From Dallia pectoralis (taxonomy: Eukaryota; Chordata; Actinopteri; Esociformes; Umbridae): 64,000 bases of DNA. Shown here in pieces: positions 25,801 to 36,400 of this stretch; within the stretch, counting starts at the first letter, position 1, and every line of letters begins with the position of its first letter. The position numbers were made by a program, and so were the translations under genes. Below the pieces are notes generated by a model. That model was given only the letters and a program-made list of their open reading frames with translations, was not told the DNA's origin and searched no databases. The DNA lies in contig CM055758.1 of NCBI GenBank assembly GCA_029465975.1, positions 12,914,869 through 12,978,868 on the forward strand. Direction: 5' to 3'.

Positions 25801-28800
25801 TAATAACCAGCAGCCTCTGGAAGGTATCCCTGATGATGATCATTAATAACCAGCAGCCTCTGGAAGGTATCCCTGATGATGGTCATTAATAACCAGCAGC
25901 CTCTGGTAGGTATCCCTGATGATGATCATTAATAACAGCAGCCTCTGGTAGGTATCCCTGATGATGATCATTAATAACCAGCAGCCTCTGGTAGGTATCC
26001 CTGATGATGATCATTAATAACCAGCAGCCTCTGGTAGGTATCCCTGATGATGATCATTAATAACAGCAGCCTCTGGTAGGTATCCCTGATGATGATCATT
26101 AATAACCAGCAGCCTCTGGTAGGTATCCCTGATGATGATCATTAATAACAGCAGCCTCTGGAAGGTATCCCTGATGATGATCATTTGGACAGTTCAGATG
26201 GGGCCCCGTTCCAATCCTCGTTTGGTAGGCCACATTTATTCAATATGTGTCATCCTTAAACTGCAGGGAATATGTATTGTTGTCATATTTAATGAACTGA
26301 ACTTTTGAATACATATTGTTCACTAATGCTGCAAAATAATACTATTCAGATGATCCCCAGAGTTTGGAGGACCTGAGACAGGATGAAAGTCAGCCCACTA
26401 CAGCTGCAGCAGCCTGGAGGAAAGATGCTGTCACTAATTCTGGCCAGATGAGAAGGACCAAGAGGATGACCATGCATGAGAAACTGGCCATTGAATTCCA
26501 TGAGCACAAATTAAAGTATTTAAAAGATGAACATTAAATGAAGATGAAAATACTTCATGCTGAGTTAGCCATGAAGGAGGAAGAGAGAAACATGAAGCAG
26601 CAACAGTACCAATGTTCTACTGAAACCAGCACCAGTTCAGGGTCCCCATATCTCAATTTGTGAAATAAAACTTGTTCATCATCAATCTGTGGCAACTGTT
26701 GTCTTCAATCATCTGAGGTAACTTTATTGTGAGAAGTGCCGCAAAGCAAAAGCATCTCTGCACGCCAGTCCATACCTGTCATTTTCTGGCTCAACCATGG
26801 GAATATCTGGTTCATCTCTATGTTCCATTTGAGGATCTGGGCAGCCATGCTGTTTGAGGTCATGGTGAAGCACCGCTGTTATGACAATACAGCATCTTCT
26901 TGGTTCAAAGCGCAATGTGTTTCTGAGAAACTGGAGACGACTCTTCCATACACCAAACATGCGCTCCACTGTACCTCTGGTACGGATATGAGCTTGGTTG
27001 TACCGCTGCTGCTCAGGTGTGACTGCATGAAGGTTAGGGGTGAACAAGTAGTTGGTCTGTGCATACCCACTGTCACCAAGTATGATTCCACTATGTTGAC
27101 CACCTTCAAACTGAGTGTACAGACAGGAGTTCTGGAAAATTCTTGAGTCATGAGTTGCACCTTTCCAACGTGCAACAATGTTGGAGAACTGCATAGTGGG
27201 AGTGCACACACTTTGTACATTTATTGAGAACCAGTTTTTACGATTTCTGTACTCCTCAGAATCTGCAGTAGAGGGACACTTTATTGGAATATGACATCCA
27301 TCAATACAGCCAATGAATCCAGGGAAGTTTCCATATTCAAAGAACTCCACCTTGTAGTTGGCTTGGCCAGCAGCATCAGGAAACTGGATGTAGTCGACCT
27401 TCAGTTCACATATAGCTTGGCAAACTTTGTGGACTATTTTGCACACAGTTGGTTCACTTACGCCACACAAATCGCCTGTTTCACGATGGAAGGTTCCACA
27501 TGCCAAAAACCTAATGGTGATCAGTTCTTGTAGCGAAGGAGGGATAGGCATTCCCCTAAAAGAATCAGAAGAAAGCCTTGTCTCAAGCAGACCAATTATG
27601 TCTGCTGCAGTTGCTTTGTTCATGCGAAAACGGTCACGAAAGTTGATTTCATCAAATGCATTCAGTGGGTTGCTCCTGTCCATAACCACCCTTCTGTCTG
27701 GTCTAGGTGGAGCTCTTTCATCATCATTAAAATAGTCCAGGTAATCCATTTTCCTCTATTGCTAAGGTCAATCTGGAGGCCAACATCAATTAATCTGAAG
27801 TTAAACCTGCCTCTGGCCAGGTTTAGTTTAAGCCTTTACTTAAATCTAGACTAGTTCTAATCAGACTTCTGGAAATCAGACTTTGTAATTCAGGACTAGG
27901 AAAAGTCTGAGACTATTTAAACCATGTCTGAGAAATTAAATTTCAGTTAGTCCATCTTAAATCCCCAATTTAGTCTATGATTAGTCTTAATCAGTGTCTG
28001 GGAAACCACCCCCAAATGTTTAGCCATTTCATAAGAACTATTACAAATTTTAAGTAAATTGCAAAAGGAAATTACACATTTCCTAGGGAAAGATGAGTTA
28101 GTCTGTGGATAATTGAGGGCCGGAGGTTGGTTCAGGACAACTGCAAACATTTGTTTCAAAGGGAAAAAGTTGTTTATAAATATATAACTAGTCTACAGTT
28201 ACTGTGCAATAAAACTATAGAGGTGTGTATTGTGGAGGGGGAAGTTGGTCATGGTTTGTCTATGTACAGAATGTAAGAACAAGAACAATTTACATTATGA
28301 ACAAAAGACTTAATTAAATTTGACCCATGTCGGATACAATATGGGTCAGGGTTAGCAGGATACTACAGTGCAAGATATGAATATGTTAAGAGAACCTGTA
28401 GCAAAGCCTTATCTGTACTCTCTGGCAGACGGCTGAGTCCTATTAAGACCAAAAACTCTTGCCACAAGAACAGTGAGTTTAAGAAATTTGCCTCTTGCTC
28501 TAGACTGATGCATGGAGTGTAATACCCAGGTGTGAAATATTTCATTAATGCTGGCTGTCACCCCTCCTGAAAGTTGTGATGATGGTGATTGACTTCAGAA
28601 AACATCAGAGCCTTTCACCTTCTCCATATTTTGTTGTGCATAACTGATTTTCAAGGGGCACTTTATAGAATTCTGTCTCTAATGTTTAGAAGTCTGAAAT
28701 TAAGCAATAGCAACATGTGTCTATTCCTCATCTTCTCTTATTGAATGAGATTAAAATAGTATTAGCTAGTATAGGAACATAATGATTTATTTTCTTTTTC

Positions 28801-30174
28801 AACATCAACAAATTCAATGGATGCATACTTTCTGTAAGCAAAGATTAGTGGGGAAAATAAAAAGAGAATTATAGACTGCCACCTGTATACAACAACACAA
28901 TTAACAATTAGTTATGAATCTGGGGGCTTCCTCAATTGTTTGGGCATGGTTTTTATACAAAAACTCGGACCACCAGCTAAACACGATATAACTTAAATTC
29001 TACCCCCTACTGCCCAATCCTTGTAATGAATACCCACATATGTGTATATTCATTATTTATGTTTTTAAATAAAATTAATTAGCACCAATTTTTTTAAATG
29101 CTTTGTTATCGTGGAGTATTGAGGGTAGATCAATTTCAATAACTAAATGTAGTCTATAACACAATAACATCCCCAGGATATATGCACATATGAAATTAGC
29201 CGGAGTTTCATGGGGACGAGATAAATAACAGTAAGAACAAAATGTAGAAAAAGTGAAAGGGTCTAAGTACTTTTAAAAAGCACTGATACTATACTGATTA
29301 TTACACTGAGTGTAATAATGTATGTTAGCTGTAAATCCATAGGCGATATAATAGATTCACATATCTTATTATCTTACTATATGTTTACCATCCAGTTCAG
29401 ATTTAAGCAATAGATATATCTCAACTTGAAGTAGTTTTTACATTTAGTCTTTCAGAATGCAAATATGTGTTCATGTTTATCCAAGCTCGACTACAGTCAG
29501 GTAGCCCAGGTAATAGTCGTCTGAAAAGTGAGGCACGTACACTTTTCTATCGTTGTTGTGATTTAAAAATATATCCCTAATGTCTATATACGCTAGATCT
29601 TTAATCTATGCCCTAGATCTAACCCCACCACAACCTCAACAACCTAATTGTTCATCACAAACCATCACTCCTAAGTTAACACTAGGACACATTATCCTTG
29701 TCTTATTTACTGTGACAGGGAAGCTCATGATGCCTTTACAGTCCCTAAACATGCATGCTGTTACATTCTTTATAGCTACTACATTTTGAATTTATTTGCA
29801 CTTACACGGATTGCAGTCACTCTGTTGGCCAGGGGTGTCACCGTGTGGCCCTGGCACGATCCTACTATGGCGCAATGCGAGCATATGCGTTTCTGTTCCG
29901 AGCTGCAGAACCAGTCCAGGTCTGAATCATGCACCACGCAAAGTTCCGATTCACCTGGGAATATACCCGATTCCGAGTCAGAGGTAGTCACAGAAATCCC
30001 GGAGACGTCCTTATGTGACAGAGTTTGATTTTGAAGAGGATTCAGCGCTGAAAAAATGGGCTGTTGTAAATCCATATTAAAGTCTCTCGAACTGCCATTC
30101 AATTCTACGTCAGTGCTAGAATTGTCCCAAAAGGACACGGGTGTAAAATCACATGAATTTGGCTTCGAACTCAT
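19885..30174 (-). CDS. bspry: B-box and SPRY domain-containing protein
   Basis: RING-less TRIM relative; in mammals BSPRY is an epithelial cytosolic protein tied to 14-3-3 and calcium-channel regulation. Coding exons in phase: 29806-30174, 22616-22714, 22257-22487, 21224-21249 (26 nt), 20594-20718 and 19885-20432, about 465 aa. Exon 1 gives an 80-residue acidic leader then a B-box (C79, H82, C90, C98, C101, C107, H110). Exons 2-3 form a Glu-rich coiled coil (VDVCEKMQLQAQRIERFI). The microexon encodes TSGQEIDE and is required for the phase into RIEEADG. The last exon is PRY/SPRY (WPNALGT, HNWLMDVG, LGYNAQSW). ATG context GCCATGA is good. The last acceptor could instead be 12 nt downstream (exon from 20420). 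Intron 1 hosts a Harbinger transposon; intron 3 is a splice-donor minisatellite. Confidence 0.95.
21360..22270 (-). repeat. ~32-bp composite minisatellite of bspry exon 3 end plus 5' splice site
   Basis: Two blocks. Proximal (about 21820-22270) has 14 copies with ATGCAACTGGCT|GTAAGT or CAGCTGGCG|GTGAGT on the gene strand; distal (21363-21742) has 12 copies of a 32-bp unit with CAGCTGGCT|GTGAGT. The first copy is the true exon 3 end (22257). Copies keep a good donor consensus despite divergence. The intron is about 1,007 bp and nearly all repeat. Open frames on the plus strand through it are artefacts. Confidence 0.96.
23320..26660 (+). pseudogene. Harbinger Myb/SANT-like DNA-binding partner, broken
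   Basis: The first exon encodes a Myb/SANT-type helix domain (KNFSDFEKTLLMQIV, IIENKQHDSA, WIIICNEFNS). After a probable intron, WKNIKINLKK and MTGGGPPERPETDD continue the fold. In these elements the partner binds the ends and brings the transposase to the nucleus. Damage: TAG at 23773-23775, the 43-bp array (with in-frame TAA TAA), doubtful splice phase between the first two segments, and a TAA at about 26535 in the C-terminal part (HEKLAIEFHEHKLKYLKDEH then stop, followed by an in-frame Glu/Gln-rich tail). The coding C-terminal exon runs about 26350-26662 and a poly(A) signal follows. Inactive by inspection. Confidence 0.75.
23785..26185 (+). repeat. 42/43-bp minisatellite, ~56 copies
   Basis: Unit GGTATCCCTGATGATGATCA followed by TTAATAACCAGCAGCCTCT and two to three bases; a one-base CC/C difference gives 43 or 42 bp. 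Many variants (GGAAGG/GGTAGG, CCCTGGATGG) recur in groups, showing higher-order duplication. The array starts and ends at the hexamer ATCATT in the Myb gene. Confidence 0.98.
26724..27749 (-). CDS. Harbinger (HARBI1-like) DDE transposase, intact
   Basis: A 341-aa uninterrupted protein of DDE_Tnp_4 type; the family is typically about 350 aa. Catalytic residues visible are D150 (GCIDGCHIP), D226 (GDSGYA) and E262 (TVERMFG), with the accessory block KGATHDSRIF around 196-205. The N-terminal half has the usual HARBI1 helical region (FRMNKATAADIIGLLE, GDLCGVSEPTVCKIV). The common LHN after the catalytic Glu region is LHH here. It is convergent with the Myb partner, and a poly(A) signal in minus orientation lies near 26722. 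The ATG at 27747-27749 is the first in frame. Integrity suggests a recent arrival or recent activity. Confidence 0.93.
   Translation of the reverse strand: MDYLDYFNDDERAPPRPDRRVVMDRSNPLNAFDEINFRDRFRMNKATAADIIGLLETRLSSDSFRGMPIPPSLQELITIRFLACGTFHRETGDLCGVSEPTVCKIVHKVCQAICELKVDYIQFPDAAGQANYKVEFFEYGNFPGFIGCIDGCHIPIKCPSTADSEEYRNRKNWFSINVQSVCTPTMQFSNIVARWKGATHDSRIFQNSCLYTQFEGGQHSGIILGDSGYAQTNYLFTPNLHAVTPEQQRYNQAHIRTRGTVERMFGVWKSRLQFLRNTLRFEPRRCCIVITAVLHHDLKQHGCPDPQMEHRDEPDIPMVEPENDRYGLACRDAFALRHFSQ
28013..29805. other. bspry intron 1 remainder with Tc1 end fragment
   Basis: AT-rich intron. At about 29225-29290, AAAAAGTGAAAGGGTCTAAG matches the end of a fish Tc1 family. No exon or gene is seen. Confidence 0.5.
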
Positions 30175-30594
30175 GGCACGTCAAGTACTAAAATAGCTTA
30201 ATGAATAACTAGAAAAAGCACTCAAATTCAACAGGTGTCTAACTATCTACCGCGGTTATAACGCAGGTGTATCAACACAGGTGTATGAACACGGAAGTAA
30301 CACGGACACTAGACCAAGCTCATTAAACACTGGTATAGACTAGGTCAGAGCTGAAAATCAAGTTTGGCAACTATAGCTACAACAACAAAACAGTTTGGTT
30401 GACAACGCTTCTTTTTTGCCATTGGTGGAGTCAGGCTACATGGTATATGAACGTAATTTACCCACCATTATTATTTAGCATTATAAATGTCCTACCGATG
30501 CAGACAACCGCATTGAACGTATATGAAGTTAATACATAATTAATAATGAATACAAAATATATTATCCTCTATATTAAATGCCCGGTTACTTTAA
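30175..30594. promoter_or_regulatory. bspry upstream region
   Basis: Upstream of the bspry ATG on the minus strand, with a few GC-richer patches (ACCGCGGTTATAACGC near 30250). No specific promoter motif can be assigned with confidence. Confidence 0.3.
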
Positions 30595-31380
30595 TTGAAA
30601 AAACGAGACAAAGATAAATCATGTCAAAACTTTTTCCACCTTCGATGTGGTCTATAATGTAAACAAACTGAAATCTTTGAGGGGAAAAATTAAAAATAAA
30701 AACCTTACAAAATCTGGTTGCATAAGTGTTCACCCCGTTAAACAAATATTTTGTTGAAGCACATTTTATTTTATTACAGCACTCAGTTTTTTGGGGTAAG
30801 AGTCTATTTTAATTAATAATTTTCTTTGCAAAAGCGCTCCAAATATGTCAGATTGCAAGGACATCTCCTGTGCACAGCCCTCTTCAGATCACCCCACAGA
30901 TGTTCAATTGGATTCCGTCTGGGCTCTGGCTGGCCCATTCCAAGATGTTCATCTTCTTCTGGTGAAGCCATGCTTTTGTGGATTTGGATGTGTGGTTTGG
31001 GTTGTTGTCGTGCTGAAAGGTGAACTTCATCTTCAGCTTTCTAACCGAAGCCTGAAGTTGTTTTTGCCAAAATTCCCTGCTATTTGGAACTGTTTTTAAT
31101 TCCCTCCACTCTGGCTAAGGCCCTGGTTCCAGCTGAAGAAAAACAGCTGGTCACTTATGTAGTAGAAATGTGAAAGAATTTTTGAAATTGGTGCCTTCTA
31201 GGCAGAGAAAAAGATTATAAAGTGTTTTTGGCTCATGTGGATGAAATACACCAAATCCCAGAACGCACTTGTTTCGCTGCTCTACGAGTCCACTCCCAAG
31301 CCACGCCTACCGGCTCGAGAGGGCAGGCAGAAGGGAAGGCTAGCTACTAATTGACTGGAAAATAGAAGACACCGGTTAAA

Positions 31381-31567
31381 ATGAGTCTCCGTGACGAGTT
31401 TCTTGATAAAGTAATTTAAATACTAGCCTTGCGTTGTACCGGGATGTACATCTAACACAAGGAAAGGACATGTAGTTAGTTTCCATCGTTTTCCCTTTGA
31501 ACATTTAGAGCGGTGCAAACAGTGGCTGCGGGCTATCAAGCACCCCAAGTTCCGAGAATATTTGTAA
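31381..31567 (+). pseudogene. THAP-domain fragment
   Basis: 31430-31567 reads CVVPGCTSNTRKGHVVSFHR FPF then CKQWLRAIKHPKF, the first two-thirds of a THAP zinc finger (C-x4-C, HRFP, W). It stops (TAA at 31565) before the C-terminal CxxH pair. A short ATG exon (MSLRDEFLDK) is at 31381. THAP domains bind DNA and often derive from P-type transposases. Fragmentary and probably non-functional. Confidence 0.55.
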
Positions 31568-31970
31568 TTAATAAAAGTATATACATTTCTTCATATTTCC
31601 CTGTACTCTTTTGTAAATCAAAGTAATACATTATAGACTTGTGGAGGCTGGTTACTCTCAATGTGATTTAGCTGTGACTACTTACTGTACACACTAACTG
31701 GATTATTTCCCTTGTGTGAATTCATTTGTGTTAAAAAGGGAAATCTTATGTATATTACACGATTTAGACTGGAATTTTAAAAAGACAATGCAAGACAGGA
31801 CCATGGAAACAGAGTAGCTCCTTATATGAAGTGCTTTCCTACAATTGCAGTCAATATTACTCGAGGCAAATAATTTAATAGAGCAACACTAAAAGGACTA
31901 CAACACTAACCACAACCAAGATGAGTTTGAACTTTTATTGTTTTTAAACATAATATAAACAATTTCACAC

Positions 31971-32741
31971 TCATAGCTCTTCCAGAGCTTCAGCAGTTTC
32001 TTGATAGCCACAGTATTGTCCGTCAGGAGCTGGAAATCTCTGTCTGATGTCCTGAAAAACACATGCAGGCAAAACAAGACAATATAGCCTTTCCCCAGTC
32101 TCTCTCCTTGCCGGACCCATTCCACGAAATGACGGTAGGCTGTTAGGCGATATTGTCTGAAAACAATAAGCACAACGTTAGCAACGCAAGCTATTTGCAC
32201 CTACAATAGCATAGCTAGCATATATGTAAATATAACCGATAGCTCAGCAAACTGACGTGAACAACAAATAAATACTCACTTATACTGAAGCATCCATTTG
32301 TCCCTGCGGGCTTTGGCTGGCGTTTCCAATTGACCTTCATTATCCTGAAATAAGTTTCCAAAACTCATGTGTGGATCAAAGCTGGGGTGCTCTATTACGC
32401 ATGCTGGCGGTCCCGTTTCTAATGCAGATTCAGTTATTTCTTCAAGAAAAAAATGACATCGCTGAAATTCGCAACAGCAGCGGGACTCTATCTGTGTCCA
32501 TAGACGCACAGCGAGAGCACTGGCACCACCAGTCCGCCCCTGCTCGACTCTGTACGGGCTCTTCCTCATGACCGCCAGGCAAGCTTCGCTCCTCTGCAGC
32601 AGCAGCCTCTTCTTCCTCCATCAACCGCAACTGTTTTTTGCTGTATTGCGCTTCGTACAGGCAGCCACGAACATCGGATTTGCGCAACAGATCTTCAAAA
32701 TCCCTTTCTTCAATTTCATCTTCAAAATTACATTCTGCCAT
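31971..32741 (-). pseudogene. P2X7 intracellular-tail-like protein, two frameshifts
   Basis: Resembles the cytoplasmic ballast domain of P2X7, found in fish also as stand-alone genes. Exon 1 is 32280-32741 (ATGGCAGAA start, acidic leader, then CQCSRC), with donor AA|GTGAGT; exon 2 is 31971-32156 (QYRLTAYRHFVEW ... FPAPDGQYCGYQE, stop TGA). The reading frame breaks twice: near 32487-32503, between CASMDT and QIESRCCCEF (fits loss of one AC in a CA run), and near 32070-32079, between GKGYIVL and PACVFQDIRQ (fits loss of one T in a T run). Unless these are sequencing errors in short runs, it cannot make the full domain. It lies within the Tc1 interruption. Confidence 0.7.
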
Positions 32742-33084
32742 CGTGTTTAAAACTCGCAATTCTCCACAACAAGCAAGATCGGGTTAGCTTAACTACAAGA
32801 TGGCTGACACTGTTTTGAGCATCTGTGACGAGGCCCCACCCCATATGGGCGGGTTGAAAAAATGCAGAAGTAGCGTCTACTTCTGTCTGTAGTTTATAGC
32901 CTCTTTTAAAAAATCCTCGTCATTTTACGTCATTGGAGGATTTTTTCCTGACTTAAAATCAAGATATCTCTCTTATCAGATGGAGTTGAGAGGTGGGAGT
33001 AAGGTCATTGGAAAATACTACCATTTGTCTACTGATACAAAGCTAAATGCAAAATCGGTGAGGTGGCCCTTTAATGTTGCTCTA

Positions 33085-34810
33085 CAGGGCCGTGCAGAGA
33101 CCTTAGGAGGGGCAGGTGCTCAAAGTATAAAAGGGCCACATTGAACAAGGCTTTAAATAACAGTGCTCAAAATATCAATACAGCAAAATATAGTGAAGAA
33201 TTTCTTGCTGATTTGTATATCGATACGGATGATTATGTATTGATACAGCAGCAAATGCAGTGATGCAGTTTTGAAAAAGAAACAGAATATAAAAGACAAT
33301 TTTAAGTTTAAAAGTTAAAAAAGATTTTCTGTCCACCTAATAATTAGAAACGTTTAAAAAGTTGTCCCAACCTAATGTCTTTTTCTTCTCTGTTCTACAG
33401 AATAATTAAGAACAGCTGTTATAGTAAAAACTATAGTAAAATGTTATAATAAAATCGACGTGGTCCATTTTTCATACAGTACAATAGTTTTATTCAATTC
33501 ATCTCAGCATTTGTGTCTATTTTGATGGCAAAAAACTGAATTACAAAAACACAAAAGTTACATTAATAATTACATTAAACAGAAACAAATACAGCAGTCT
33601 TCGACTGAGTATGCTGCCTTTGATGTTGTTGCTGCTGCTGCTGATACTGGAGTTGACTGCAGACTGTAGACATTAAAACAACAAACATATAGGAGATATA
33701 TTAGCTGATTAAACAATTGTTATGTGACCATGACAATATGTAAATATTGCTGACAGTGTTTGGAACTTGCTCACTGACCTGCCAAGGCTAACTGCTCCCA
33801 CACCAAGAGAAAATAAGAGGGCGTCAGGGAGATGCTCCCACACCAAGAGCTGCAGGTAGAGAAAATAAGATACCATATTCAAAAAAGTAAATTTATCTGA
33901 GAAAAACAACATTAATTGGGCGATATGATGATGGTGGCCATGGCAGGGGTAGAAATCTATATAGAAAGAGGTGTTTGTGTGTCTACAGAATACAATACTG
34001 TGATCATGATTTCAAATTGCATTGAGACTATGAGATGTAGTTAGATTTTGATTGATTATTTGATATTTTTACATTTATTTCCAGAGAGATATTATTGAGT
34101 TTACAGGCTATAGTGGTCTTGCCTTTGTAAACCTTGTACACTGTTGCTATTGTAGGAAAAGAATATTCATTTCTGAATTGTTTTTAGTTTTATAATGAAA
34201 ATTAAGAGAATGAGAAAATCTGAATAAGCCTTACCAGTGTTGTGATAATTATTTTAAAGGCACTCTACGTGTAAAAAATACCAATAGTCAAATAACAACA
34301 AAAAGACCAGAGCCCTCGATGCCTGTGAAAACTTTTCTCCCTCAAACAGCACGGTAACATTACTTCTACACTACAGGCTATAACAGCAGTATAAACAACA
34401 TATCTGCATGCTCTCTTCACATCACATCGTTCTTGTAAAATAATAATAAGTAAATAAACATCAAAATCACTTTGCTGAGAATGAAACAGCACTTACCAGA
34501 TGCTGCGGTGTTGAAAATATCCTCTGGAAAATAATATAAATGCGCGTGAAGAATCGTCCGGTTATGATGAGGTCGTTGTCGTCAGGTGCAAGGTCATCAC
34601 GTGAAAGGTCATCATTTTATTTACGGCAAAATTATTATTCATAACTGTTACTAATATTTTGATTGGGAATTGGCAGGCATTCCCGAAAGGGCATGTTATT
34701 TTTTTTTTAAATGAGGTAATTTTGCTTTGGCCAAAGGGCACTTTGGGCACCAAGGGGCAAAAGGGCAGGTGCTCAAGCACCCAACGCCCCCCCCCCTCTG
34801 CACGTGCCTG
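33085..34810. mobile_element. non-autonomous hAT element with 8-bp target duplication
   Basis: Starts CAGGGCCGTGCAGAG and ends with its imperfect reverse complement (CTCTGCACGTGCCTG). Flanks are TTGCTCTA (33077-33084) and TTGCTGTA (34811-34818), an 8-bp duplication with one mismatch, which cuts a Tc1 sequence in two. The interior has no transposase-like frame. Confidence 0.8.
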
Positions 34811-34897
34811 TTGCTGTAGGCCTTTTGGAAGTCTCCCTGACCAGTTTTCTCAGTTTTCTCTGTTGCACCATATTATCTCCACTTGATGATGACTGTC

Positions 34898-34924
34898 TTC
34901 TCACTCACTCACTCACTCACTCAC
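34898..34924. repeat. (CACT)n microsatellite
   Basis: About six CACT units inside the Tc1 helix-turn-helix segment. Confidence 0.9.
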
Positions 34925-34992
34925 TATGTTCTATGGTATATCTTATGCTTTTGGAAATTAGTTTGTACCCTGCTCCTGACTGATATCTGATG

Positions 34993-35032
34993 CTGACGTG
35001 AACAACAAATAAATACTCACTTATACTGAAGC
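34993..35032. repeat. 40-nt exact copy of 32252-32291
   Basis: Forty identical bases occur here, inside the Tc1 block, and at 32252-32291, where they span the splice donor of the P2X7-tail-like gene (12 exonic, 28 intronic bases). In the Tc1 block they replace a stretch of the family sequence, so the copy here is the filler. Confidence 0.9.
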
Positions 35033-35280
35033 TTTGGAAGCTTTCTGCGGCTTTTGCTCTGAGATGCAATTAAGAAAATGTCTGGAAAATCCTACTGAAA
35101 CAGCTGACCTTAATTTGTGATGAATCAAAGTCACTTTTAAAAAGTCTATATAACATGAGTTTGAATGTGATTGGTTAATTCTGAACACCACATCCCCTGT
35201 TATAAGAAGGTGTGCACATTTATGCAATCAGGTTATTGTAAATGTTTCCCCCTCTAAAATTTACATTAGATTTTCATTTG

Positions 35281-36400
35281 AATGTGACGTCACTAGGATT
35301 GAAAGACAGGGGGGGCTTAGCCCCCAGGGTATTTGTAACTTTCATTTGCATAATCTTTGCACTCACATTTTTGTTACTGTATTAGAGCTATAATTATGTA
35401 ATTATGTCAACAACCAGTTAAGAAACCAAGATGTTAACAAATAAAATCTGACAGATATATCCTCTTCTTCCATTTCTACTTTGTTCAACAAGACACACAT
35501 CAAAGCTGCATGAGGGAATTTAAGCCAGACTTTGCTCCTGAGGAGTTATTCTGTAAGCAATGACTTAAAAGCTATCTGTCTGCTCATATAAATGTATGAT
35601 ACTTAGAAAATAACTTTGGTGCCCAACAACATAACAATTCTTAATGTCAGTGTACTAGCTAGAACACAGTGCAGGTATGTACTATGAGTTATAATTTTAC
35701 AATGTCAGTGTACTAGCTAGTAAATAGTGCAGGTGTTAGTAGAGGTACTAATTATGACCAGACGGACCCTCTGACTTACACATTTTCCCGGTAGATTTAA
35801 AATAGCATAATTCTACGGTTTAATAAAAACTAACTTGAGTCTTATGTGCGAGTACTGTAACTGTCTCAGTTTATCTGTTAATGGAGTCGAAGTTGTAACG
35901 TTAACGTACAGCAAATCAACATTCGTAAATATGTTTAGTAAACCTAAACCCGATGCTAACCTTAATACTTATTACTTACTTCAAATATTATTTTATTTTC
36001 AATCGCGAAAATGTGTGATTGATATGTCTTCTACTCTATTGTTCTGTCTGTAATATTCTCTAATATTCTGCGTACTCGACTTAAGTAATGCCAAAATAAA
36101 AGCTTCTTTCAACAAGAGATGTCAATCAGCATCAAACTGCCAATTCCGAATTACATTTTTGGGGTGGCACCCCGGACACCCCTCTGGCTCCACCACTGAT
36201 AGCACAACAAGTCTTTGTACTTCTGTCCAACTTCCAACTTTTCGGCTATTTTTATAATGATTTGTTGCGTCTCAATATGAATGAGGATATGGCTATTGAT
36301 AAATCAAATTGTTATTTTTGTTATTATTATCATTTAGGGGGGCTTAGGAACATTCTGGGGTGGTTTGAGCCCCCTAAAATAGGCCTAACGACGTCCCTGG
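35281..36400. mobile_element. degenerate inverted-repeat element in Tc1
   Basis: The left edge (GACGTCACTAGG, then GGGGGGGCTTAGCCCCC) is an approximate inverted match to the right edge (GGGGCTTAGGAACATTC, CCTAACGACGTCCCTG). It resembles short hAT-type fish elements. The target duplication is unclear and there is no transposase. Confidence 0.45.

Larger units (their letters stand above)
23025..28012. mobile_element. complete PIF/Harbinger DNA transposon
   Basis: Terminal inverted repeats GGGGCAGTTTCCCAGACA at the left and GGGGTGGTTTCCCAGACA (reverse complement) at the right, with a 3-bp target duplication CAA at 23022-23024 and 28013-28015. It carries the two usual genes in convergent orientation: a minus-strand DDE transposase (26724-27749) and a plus-strand Myb/SANT-like partner (23320-26660). 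A 56-copy minisatellite inside the partner gene doubles its length. Inserted in bspry intron 1. Confidence 0.9.

Noticed and set aside
23785..26185. CRISPR-like regular array
   Set aside because: Units are contiguous with no unique spacers, no cas genes, and the DNA is vertebrate; it is a minisatellite.
26736..27735. Plus-strand open frames opposite the Harbinger transposase
   Set aside because: Shadows of the minus-strand gene; no domain or motif.
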